Source of the DNA: Bog-473 sp035552095
GTDB lineage: Bacteria; Actinomycetota; Acidimicrobiia; Acidimicrobiales; RAAP-2
DNA length: 11,537 nucleotides
Direction of reading: 5' to 3'
Assembly: GCA_035552095.1 (NCBI GenBank)
Contig: DASZMA010000171.1
Span: 1 to 11,537, forward strand
Below are positions 6,215 through 11,537 of this stretch, piece after piece. The translations under genes were made by a program, and so were the position numbers. Each line of letters starts with the position of its first letter. Within the stretch, counting starts at the first letter, position 1. The notes under the pieces were generated by a model. It searched no databases and was not told the DNA's origin. It worked only from the letters and a program-made list of their open reading frames with translations.

Positions 6215-7477
6215 ATGCCGATCACCGTGACCCCCATTGCCGGGTTGGACGACCACATCAACGACATCCGCACCCGTACCGCCCGCATAGTCAACGAGGA
6301 GATCCTGCCCAACGAAGCCAAGCTGTGGGTGGGTCGGCGCGGCAACGCCACCGAAGAGGAGCGGGCGGAGGCCCGGGCCCTGCGGGAGAAGGTGCAGGAC
6401 CGGGTGAAGTCCGAAGGTCTGTGGGCTCCCCATCTCCCGCCGGAGTACGGCGGCATGGGCATCGACTTCATGGCTCACGCCTACATGAACGAGATCCTGG
6501 CCTACGCCATGGGCGCGGCCAGTCTCTTCGGCGTGGTGGCGCCCAACTCGGGCAACCAGACCGTCCTGGTCAAGTACGGCACCAAGGAGCAGAAGGAGAA
6601 GTGGCTGCTCCCTCTGGTCGAGGGCACCATGCAGTCGGGATTCTCCATGACTGAGCCGGAGAACGCCGGGTCCGATCCCCGCTCCATTCAGACCAGCGCC
6701 GTCCGGGAGGGCGACGAGTGGGTGATCAACGGGCACAAGTGGTTCACGTCCAACGGGCTGGCCGCCGACTTCTTCATTGTCATGTGCCGGGCCCGTGAAG
6801 CCGGATCCACCGGCAGCGAGGAGGGTCCTGGCCGCATGGTCCAGATCATCGTCCCCACCTCGACCCCGGGCGTCACCATCGTGCGGGGCATCGGGATCTG
6901 GGGCAGCGCCTCCTCGGACCACTGCGAGGTGCGCTACGACGACGTGCGGGTGCCGGCGGAGAACGCTCTGGGCCAGGTGGGCGACGGCCACCGGGCCGCC
7001 CAGGACCGACTGGGCGCCGGGCGCATCTTCCACTGCATGAACTCGATCGGGCAGATGTGGCGCGCCTTCGACCTCATGGTGGAGCGCCTGTTGACCCGGC
7101 AGGTCCACGGCGGACTGCTCAAGGACAAGCAGTTCATGCAGGGCTTCGTGGCCGACAGCTACATCGACCTGCAGGCGGCGCGGCTGATGACCCTCCACGC
7201 GGCGGAGAAGGTGGACAAGGGCGACCCGCAGGCCCGCACGGAAATCTCCGCCATCAAGGTGTTCGTGCCGGCCGCGTACGCCCGGGTGGTGGACCGGGCC
7301 ATTCAGGTCTGGGGAGCTGCCGGCGTCTCCAACGACCTGCCGCTGGCTGCCATGTACCTCGGGGCTCGCACCCTGCGCCTGGCCGACGGTCCCGACGAGG
7401 TGCACCGCGTCCTCATCGCCAAGAACGTCTTACACCACTACGAGAAGGGCGGCGGCAGCTGGGACTTCGCCGGATGA
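6215..7477 (+). CDS. Acyl-CoA dehydrogenase, ACAD10/11-like
   Basis: A 420-residue FAD-dependent enzyme that introduces a trans-2 double bond in acyl-CoAs, passing electrons to an electron-transfer flavoprotein. The N-terminal helical domain includes LPPEYGGMG (74-82). The central strand domain carries SMTEPENAGSD (144-154), the flavin/substrate signature, and HKWFTSNG (174-181). The C-terminal helical domain has QVWGAAG (364-370) and LRLADGPDEVHR (387-398). In the last motif Asp391 occupies the position where short/medium-chain enzymes carry the catalytic Glu (YEG), a feature I associate with the ACAD10/11-type subgroup. Substrates may therefore be branched, hydroxylated or long acyl-CoAs rather than a standard straight chain. 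The start is supported by GAGGA 7 bases upstream. Its stop overlaps the downstream SDR start (ATGA), so the two products probably act on the same acyl-CoA pathway. Confidence 0.93.
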   Translation: MPITVTPIAGLDDHINDIRTRTARIVNEEILPNEAKLWVGRRGNATEEERAEARALREKVQDRVKSEGLWAPHLPPEYGGMGIDFMAHAYMNEILAYAMGAASLFGVVAPNSGNQTVLVKYGTKEQKEKWLLPLVEGTMQSGFSMTEPENAGSDPRSIQTSAVREGDEWVINGHKWFTSNGLAADFFIVMCRAREAGSTGSEEGPGRMVQIIVPTSTPGVTIVRGIGIWGSASSDHCEVRYDDVRVPAENALGQVGDGHRAAQDRLGAGRIFHCMNSIGQMWRAFDLMVERLLTRQVHGGLLKDKQFMQGFVADSYIDLQAARLMTLHAAEKVDKGDPQARTEISAIKVFVPAAYARVVDRAIQVWGAAGVSNDLPLAAMYLGARTLRLADGPDEVHRVLIAKNVLHHYEKGGGSWDFAG

Positions 7478-8331
7478 GCACCGAGTTGGCCTGGGCTCCT
7501 GGGCCCGGCGTCTCGGTTTTCGCCGACGGTGTCTTCGCCGACCAGGTGGCCGTCGTCACCGGCGGCGGCACCGGGCTGGGCCGCGAGGTGGCGCTCTCCT
7601 TTGCCGCCCTGGGGGCCCAGGTGGTCATCGCCGGCCGCACGGCCACCTCACTCGAGGAGGTGAGCGGCACCATTACGGATCTGGGTGGCCGGTGCCGGGC
7701 CGTCCCGACCAACATCCGCGAGCTCGAAGAGGTCGAGGCGCTGCGCGACTCGGTGTACGCCGAGTTCGGCCGGGTGGACTACCTGATCAACAACGCCGGC
7801 GGGCAGTTCCCTGCGCTCCCGAGCGACATTTCTGACAACGGGTGGCGGGCCGTGGTCGACCTCAACCTCAACGGCACCTGGAACATGACGAACCGGTTCA
7901 TGCAACCGATGACGGAGGCCGGCTTCGGCGCCATTGTCAACGTGGTGCACACCTTCTCGTTCGAGCGAGGCGCGCCCATGTTCGCCCATTCGGGCGCGGC
8001 CCGGGCGGGAGTGGTCAACCTGGTCAAGACGTTGGCGCCCTACCTGATGCGGCGAGGGGTGACCATCAACGCCTTCGCCCCGGGCATCTTCGCCACCCCC
8101 GGCATGGTGGTCGCCGAGCTCGAGACGATCGGTCACACCGAACAGAGCTTCACGGACGAGCTGGTCTCCGAAGGCACCACCGTGCGCATGGGGACGGTCG
8201 ACGAGATGGCCGCCATGGTCCTCTTCCTCTGCTCCCCCGCCGCCCGCTACGTGAGCGGCTCCACCATAATCGCCGACGGGGCGTCGATGCAGAGCAACTG
8301 GGTCAGCTTCTTCCCCGAAGGGGAGATGTAG
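7474..8331 (+). CDS. SDR resembling peroxisomal trans-2-enoyl-CoA / 2,4-dienoyl-CoA reductase
   Basis: A 285-residue NADP(H)-dependent short-chain reductase. TGGGTGLG (29-36) is the nucleotide-binding loop and INNAG (105-109) the core motif. Instead of the usual YxxxK, the active-site helix reads HSGAARAGVVNLVK (172-185). My recollection is that this pattern is shared with human PECR (trans-2-enoyl-CoA reductase), and the DECR group is likewise atypical. The next strand, GVTINAFAPGIFATPG (195-210), is also typical. A role in reducing enoyl- or dienoyl-CoA, partnering the acyl-CoA dehydrogenase immediately upstream, is therefore likely. ATG 7474 overlaps the upstream stop by four bases; in-frame starts further upstream lie inside the dehydrogenase and are not used. 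About 20 extra N-terminal residues precede the Rossmann fold. FabG-type activity is less likely because the catalytic Tyr is missing. Confidence 0.87.
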   Translation: MSTELAWAPGPGVSVFADGVFADQVAVVTGGGTGLGREVALSFAALGAQVVIAGRTATSLEEVSGTITDLGGRCRAVPTNIRELEEVEALRDSVYAEFGRVDYLINNAGGQFPALPSDISDNGWRAVVDLNLNGTWNMTNRFMQPMTEAGFGAIVNVVHTFSFERGAPMFAHSGAARAGVVNLVKTLAPYLMRRGVTINAFAPGIFATPGMVVAELETIGHTEQSFTDELVSEGTTVRMGTVDEMAAMVLFLCSPAARYVSGSTIIADGASMQSNWVSFFPEGEM

Positions 8332-8335
8332 TCCG

Positions 8336-8914
8336 CTGAGGCGTCACACCCTGCTTCGGTTAGTAGTACTCCTCGTCGCCATCTGCGCTTTCGCCACCGT
8401 GGATGCGATCGTCAAGGGCCACCATGGCGGTACCCGTAATTCCATCGGCAACATCAGCGCTCCCTGGGCGCTGCTTCCCTTCCTGGCGGGCGCCCTCGTG
8501 ATGCAGCGTCGACGCAGCGTCGGAGCACTGGTGGGCGCCCTCTCGACCGTGGCCGCGCTCGTTTGCTACACCCTGATCCGAGTGGGTGTCTTCGGGATGG
8601 GCGGCCGGAATCGAGACTTCAGCGCTACGGTGGCCTCGGCAGCCGGAAACCGCTGGTTCCTGTTGGGCGCGATAGGCGGCGCCGTCCTGGGCGCCGCCGG
8701 TGCGGCGCTGGCGACCCGAGGACAATGGGGAGTCGTGACCGCGGTCGTCACCTGCCTCCTGGTGCTCGAGCCAGCGGCACGGGTTTTCTGGGCGATAGCG
8801 CGTGATGAGCCAGCCCGAACCATGGTCCCCAGTCCCGTCGTCTGGGGTACCGAGATGATCTGTGGCTGCCTGGCGCTCGTCGGATTTCAGCTCCGGCGGA
8901 CATGGCGACGGTGA
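8336..8914 (+). CDS. Small multi-pass membrane protein (possibly DUF6518-like), unusual start
   Basis: I recognise no function. The frame encodes hydrophobic segments around LLRLVVLLVAICAFATV, WALLPFLAGALVM, VGALVGALSTVAALVCY, WFLLGAIGGAVLGAAGAAL, WGVVTAVVTCLLVLEPAA and MICGCLALVGF, so about six membrane helices, ending in a basic tail. The layout (short first helix, a conserved-looking NISAPW before helix 2, Arg-rich loop) reminds me of actinobacterial DUF6518 proteins, but this is weak. The only ordinary start is GTG 8399, which would delete the first helix and has no ribosome site. CTG 8336, 10 bases after AGGGGAG and 4 bases after the SDR stop, would keep it; the frame has no ATG, GTG or TTG between TAA 8267 and GTG 8399. 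The minimum gene is therefore 8399-8914. It lies last in the plus-strand unit. Confidence 0.7.
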   Translation: MRRHTLLRLVVLLVAICAFATVDAIVKGHHGGTRNSIGNISAPWALLPFLAGALVMQRRRSVGALVGALSTVAALVCYTLIRVGVFGMGGRNRDFSATVASAAGNRWFLLGAIGGAVLGAAGAALATRGQWGVVTAVVTCLLVLEPAARVFWAIARDEPARTMVPSPVVWGTEMICGCLALVGFQLRRTWRR

Positions 8915-8943
8915 TCGACTCCCGTCAACCCTCGAATCGAGCC

Positions 8944-9447
8944 TCAGATCCAGTACCGCCGAATAGCCATCCCATCCTCTGACAGTGCGGAGCCTTCAAA
9001 CACACCCCCGCATCGTTCGATGACAGTTGCCGATGCAACATTGTCGTCGTGACAGATGACCAACAGGCGATCTATACCTTCTTGACGCCCGATGGTCACG
9101 GATTGCCGCAAAATTTCAGTGGCGTACCCGCGACGTCGGAAATCAGCAAGAACCCCGTAGCCAATATGCCCACCCTCTCGGGCCAGCCACTCGTTCATTT
9201 CAAAGCGGATGGATACCCGCCCAACGAGGTTTCCGTCAACGTCGGCGGCCAAGAACGCCCCACGCACGCGATCTGGCGGTAGGTCCGCGCCGATTTTGGC
9301 CCGTCGCGTAGCTTCGATCCACTCCCGCCAGGACATTCCCTCCTCGTAGCCCAAGAGAAAGGTGAAATCGTCAGCGAAAAAAGCCCTATGCGCCGCCAAT
9401 GCGGCTTTCTCATCACCTGGCTCGAAGGGCCTCAGCAAGAGGGACAT
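8944..9447 (-). CDS. GNAT family N-acetyltransferase
   Basis: A 167-residue acetyl-CoA-dependent acetyltransferase of the GNAT fold. It opens MSLLLRPFEPGDE, the usual beta1-alpha1 start. The acetyl-CoA pyrophosphate loop is RRRGYA (104-109), preceded by strand beta4 (VGRVSIRFEMNEW) and the short IGYGVL segment. DDNVASATVIERCGG (134-148) is the late motif where Asn and Glu/Arg-containing helices close the fold, as in RimJ/RimL-like and antibiotic/amino-acid acetyltransferases. The substrate cannot be told. ATG 9447 is the first possible start: an in-frame stop lies three codons upstream. It converges with the membrane protein gene and diverges from the metallopeptidase gene across 129 bases. 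Its base composition looks lower in GC than that of the genes to the left. Confidence 0.92.
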   Translation of the reverse strand: MSLLLRPFEPGDEKAALAAHRAFFADDFTFLLGYEEGMSWREWIEATRRAKIGADLPPDRVRGAFLAADVDGNLVGRVSIRFEMNEWLAREGGHIGYGVLADFRRRGYATEILRQSVTIGRQEGIDRLLVICHDDNVASATVIERCGGVFEGSALSEDGMAIRRYWI

Positions 9448-9545
9448 GCATGATCATGGCATCCCTGGCCCCGAATGGCTCGGCTTGATTGATCTCTGGT
9501 CGCGCTCGGTTAGGACATGTCATAGTGACCTGCGACCTAGTCTTC

Positions 9546-9562
9546 GTGCCGCCCTTCGGCGC
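9546..9562. promoter_or_regulatory. Short dyad just upstream of the metallopeptidase -10 box
   Basis: GTGCCG (9546-9551) and CGGCGC (9557-9562) can pair with one G-T pair around a 5-base loop. It occupies the spacer between the candidate -10 and any -35, so it could be an operator. It is short enough to be chance. Confidence 0.2.
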
Positions 9563-9568
9563 TAGGTT
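9563..9568 (+). promoter_or_regulatory. Candidate -10 element of the metallopeptidase gene
   Basis: TAGGTT ends 8 bases before GTG 9577, again the TANNNT spacing expected for a leaderless transcript. No Shine-Dalgarno precedes the GTG. Confidence 0.4.
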
Positions 9569-9576
9569 CTCTGCTT

Positions 9577-10902
9577 GTGCACACTCGGCGAGGCCAGTCG
9601 CACCTCCGCCTGGCGCGATTGGTCGGTCTCTTGACTCTCACCGGATGTCTCCTGTGGGGAATGCGATGGCCTGCCGGTGCGGCGCAACAGTTTCCAGAAC
9701 GCAATACTTCGTCGAACCCAAACTGTTCCGCCCAGCCGTCGCGACCTCAATCCGTACCAGGGGTGGCGGTCTTGGGAAGGGGAAACACGTTTCCCGTCGT
9801 GGCGGGTATCGACGCCAATGGGTGCGACTCATGGCCCTATGAGCTGGCGTCGAGTTCCGGACCCTACTTATCGTTTTTCGCTGGTTCGGGCTTCCATCCC
9901 GGCCAACATGCCTACGAATACGGAACACAGGAGACCTCGGAATTGCTGAAGGGGCACCAGCTGATTCGGGTTGTGGATCCATCTCGTACCTGGCTGCAGG
10001 TTTACAAGGGCTACGACCTCTGCACCACTACAAGGGATTCAGCGAAACAAACAACCTCGTGCATTGCCCCTGCTGTCGACCCGCGACCTGACGACCTGGT
10101 TCTCTATATCCCGGCCGGAATAGTCTTGGGTGCCCTACTCCTCTTCGTCGTGCATTACACCCGCCCTGCGGGACCAATCCGGAGGCGCCGCCACTATCGG
10201 AGGCATCAGGAGCATTTGGTCACCGCAGTGGCTGGGTTGGATCACTCAAGGATTCAAGACCTGGATATCAAGCAGCTTCAAAAGCGTCTCCGGCGCCTTG
10301 AGGGGTTCTTATCGCCTGAACTCTCAGCATCGCAGCATCACTTCTTCCGCACACTCGTGGGTTCAGGGCGGCATGGACTTGCCCTCGAATCACTCACACG
10401 GTGGCTTGCCGAGTCACGACTGCCCGTGCCAGACCCAATCCGCGACGAAGTGCTCTGGATCGCGTCATCACTCGATATCGAGCGCGAGGTGCGCCCGGTG
10501 CTCGATGCGGACATCCTCTCGCGTGAGGCGGACTTTGAAGGAGAGATCGGTGTCAGTGAGGGCTACGACGTTCCGTTCGACGAATTCAAGCAAATGGTGG
10601 CCGAGGCGGTGGACTCATTGCCCGAGGCATTCGGCCTGGCAATGACGAACGTTGCTGTGGTGGTTGAAGAAGAGGCTGTTGGTCGGAACCTGTTCGGCCT
10701 CTACCAAGGCCACCCCCTGGCCAATTACCGTCTGCGACAATGGAGCATTCACCCCGACAAGATCACCATCTATCGACGCACCATCTGTGAGCACAGCAAT
10801 TCGAGGGACGAAGTTCGAGCCCGGGTCTACCGGACGGTGATTCATGAGATTGCCCATCACTTCGGGATCGACGATCCTCGACTGCATGAATTGGGTTGGT
10901 AG
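9577..10902 (+). CDS. Membrane-anchored zincin-type metallopeptidase with extracellular domain
   Basis: A 441-residue protein with an unusual domain order. Residues 1-36 form a signal sequence (basic MHTRRGQSHLRLAR, then a hydrophobic core; LTGC at 21-24 resembles a lipobox, PAGA at 32-35 a signal-peptidase site). Residues 37-173 are an outside domain with Cys50, Cys83, Cys149 and Cys162. LVLYIPAGIVLGALLLFVVHY (174-194) is a membrane helix followed by IRRRRHYRRH, placing the rest in the cytoplasm. A helical region (about 220-312, with GRHGLALESLTRWLAE) resembles MafI-type immunity proteins. Residues 333-441 match the Zincin_1 (DUF1025) family: FDEFKQMVAEAVDSLPEAF, GLYQGHPL, PDKITIYR and HEIAHHFGIDD (423-433), an HExxHxxGxxD zinc site with Glu424 as base. 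The family domain is usually a standalone protein of about 120 residues. Substrate and role are unknown. GTG 9577 has a leaderless-type -10. Confidence 0.85.
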   Translation: MHTRRGQSHLRLARLVGLLTLTGCLLWGMRWPAGAAQQFPERNTSSNPNCSAQPSRPQSVPGVAVLGRGNTFPVVAGIDANGCDSWPYELASSSGPYLSFFAGSGFHPGQHAYEYGTQETSELLKGHQLIRVVDPSRTWLQVYKGYDLCTTTRDSAKQTTSCIAPAVDPRPDDLVLYIPAGIVLGALLLFVVHYTRPAGPIRRRRHYRRHQEHLVTAVAGLDHSRIQDLDIKQLQKRLRRLEGFLSPELSASQHHFFRTLVGSGRHGLALESLTRWLAESRLPVPDPIRDEVLWIASSLDIEREVRPVLDADILSREADFEGEIGVSEGYDVPFDEFKQMVAEAVDSLPEAFGLAMTNVAVVVEEEAVGRNLFGLYQGHPLANYRLRQWSIHPDKITIYRRTICEHSNSRDEVRARVYRTVIHEIAHHFGIDDPRLHELGW

Positions 10903-10977
10903 ATCCTCGAGTCATGTTGGGACTTCAACCTGGACCTCTTGAGCGTCGATATGAAGCTTGAGGCTGGCGTTCGGCCC

Positions 10978-10983
10978 TAGAAT
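10978..10983 (+). promoter_or_regulatory. Candidate -10 element of the SRPBCC-like gene
   Basis: TAGAAT, a strong TANNNT match, ends 6 bases before GTG 10990. There is no convincing -35 (TTGAGG at 10958 is too close). It suggests this gene has its own promoter despite following the metallopeptidase by only 87 bases. Confidence 0.45.
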
Positions 10984-10989
10984 CGCGCA

Positions 10990-11537
10990 GTGGGGCACAT
11001 TGTCATGCGATCATCCAAGCAGGCGCCACCTCCGTGGAGAATGTTCGAGGCGCTAGTCGACGAGATCGGGTCTTGGTGGATCCCAGTTGAAGGCGAATGT
11101 CTGCCCGGCGTGATCGCTGCCTCCAGGCCAGATGGGGTCACGTGGTCGTCGCCATTTACCCGATGGCCTGACGATAGGGTCAAGTTTCGACTGGGCTCCG
11201 CGGCCGGATCGGGAACCACGCTTGAGCTGCACCACGAAGGTGACCGCACGCTCCAGGTCATGGACGAGGCTGCCCTTCGACACCGTTGGGGTCAGCACCT
11301 TGACATGGATTTGCGGGAGTTCGTCGATGACGGTTGGCCTACGGACGCATACGGCTTCACTCCCTATCGGGTTGACCTGGATGACTGGTCGGTCAGCGGC
11401 CGCATTTGTGAGGAACAGCAATGGCACGTTGATGCTGAGTTTTGGGCCAGCATTGCGTTCAACCCCGAGCAGGGCTGGGGGTGGCGGCGCGAATGCCTTC
11501 TTCCAACGGGTTCAGTTGTGTGGGTAGTCGGACGAAG
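10990..11537 (+). CDS. SRPBCC/START-like domain protein, partial (runs off right edge)
   Basis: An uninterrupted frame of 182 codons continues past the window end. From GTG 10990 it reads MGHIVMRSSKQAPPPWRMF, where PPPWRMFEALVDEIGSWW (13-30) is the opening of SRPBCC/AHSA1-like domains. SRPDGVTWSSPF (45-56) and DRVKFRLG, GTTLELHHEG and MDEAALRHRWGQHLDMDLREFVDDG (91-115) follow the usual strand pattern and final amphipathic helix. These domains bind hydrophobic ligands in a helix-grip fold. About 65 further residues (Trp-rich: DDWSVSG, EEQQWHVDAEFW, GWGWRREC) do not fit the small single domain and look like a second region of unknown type. ATG 11005 is an alternative start. The TAGAAT box 6 bases before the GTG supports the longer form. 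The SRPBCC call is moderately sure; no function is assigned. Confidence 0.7.
   Translation, partial: MGHIVMRSSKQAPPPWRMFEALVDEIGSWWIPVEGECLPGVIAASRPDGVTWSSPFTRWPDDRVKFRLGSAAGSGTTLELHHEGDRTLQVMDEAALRHRWGQHLDMDLREFVDDGWPTDAYGFTPYRVDLDDWSVSGRICEEQQWHVDAEFWASIAFNPEQGWGWRRECLLPTGSVVWVVGR

Noticed and set aside
5261..7405. A 714-codon open frame on the minus strand across ndh and the acyl-CoA dehydrogenase
   Set aside because: It is antisense to two genes with full sets of family motifs, and its protein is low-complexity (His/Gly/Val-rich) with no recognisable domain. Long antisense frames are expected in high-GC coding DNA.
7057..7473. Upstream in-frame extension of the PECR-like SDR into the acyl-CoA dehydrogenase gene
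   Set aside because: The added residues are an Arg/Gly-rich out-of-frame reading of the dehydrogenase; ATG 7474 in the ATGA overlap is the sensible start.
9449..9458. Palindrome CATGATCATG just upstream of the GNAT start
   Set aside because: Ten bases only, with no second copy nearby and no regulator next to it; it is as likely chance as an operator.
9489..9842. 117-codon plus-strand frame overlapping the start of the metallopeptidase
   Set aside because: It has no recognisable domain and overlaps the signal-peptide and outer domain of the frame that ends in the zincin motif.
1..11537. tRNA, rRNA, CRISPR, insertion sequence or toxin-antitoxin loci
   Set aside because: I looked for clustered direct repeats, transposase motifs and terminal inverted repeats and saw none; no stretch resembles tRNA or rRNA. 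A covariance-model scan was not possible here.

Overview
The window comes from a GC-rich bacterium, most likely an actinobacterium (Acidimicrobiia-like is my guess, not proven). The reasons are its high GC, frequent GTG starts, apparently leaderless promoters, four-base start/stop overlaps and lipid/redox gene content. It holds 12 genes: ten complete, one cut by the left edge and one cut by the right edge. No RNA gene, CRISPR array, insertion sequence or phage gene was seen, and no gene-free stretch exceeds about 175 bases.

Left part, 1-4353. A minus-strand pair encodes an aldose 1-epimerase-like protein and, translationally coupled to it, a short-chain dehydrogenase that runs off the left edge. 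A 174-base divergent intergenic region carrying a three-copy 11-bp repeat and a hairpin separates this pair from surE. Then come an ArfB-like ribosome-rescue hydrolase (minus) and a Kv-beta-type aldo-keto reductase (plus), diverging from a 36-base gap, and a minus-strand SnoaL/NTF2-like protein.

Middle, 4449-8914. Five plus-strand genes look like one transcription unit: a Nudix hydrolase, a type II NADH dehydrogenase, an acyl-CoA dehydrogenase of the ACAD10/11 type, an SDR of the peroxisomal enoyl-CoA reductase type, and a small multi-pass membrane protein. Two of the junctions are four-base overlaps. The theme is acyl-CoA oxidation/reduction feeding electrons and NADH to a respiratory chain.

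Right part, 8944-11537. GC is visibly lower here (53% and 57% in two hand-counted 60-base lines, against 67% and 72% in two lines further left). The genes are a GNAT acetyltransferase, a 441-residue membrane-anchored protein ending in a zincin-type metallopeptidase domain, and an SRPBCC-like protein that continues past the right edge. The membrane metallopeptidase is the most unusual object in the window: zincins of this family are normally small standalone proteins, but here one is joined to a secreted Cys-containing domain, one membrane helix and a helical domain resembling MafI-type immunity proteins.

A recurring pattern is TANNNT placed 6-8 bases before an ATG/GTG start at five transcription-unit heads (surE, the ArfB-like gene, the aldo-keto reductase, the metallopeptidase and the SRPBCC gene). 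This suggests widespread leaderless transcription and helps fix the starts.
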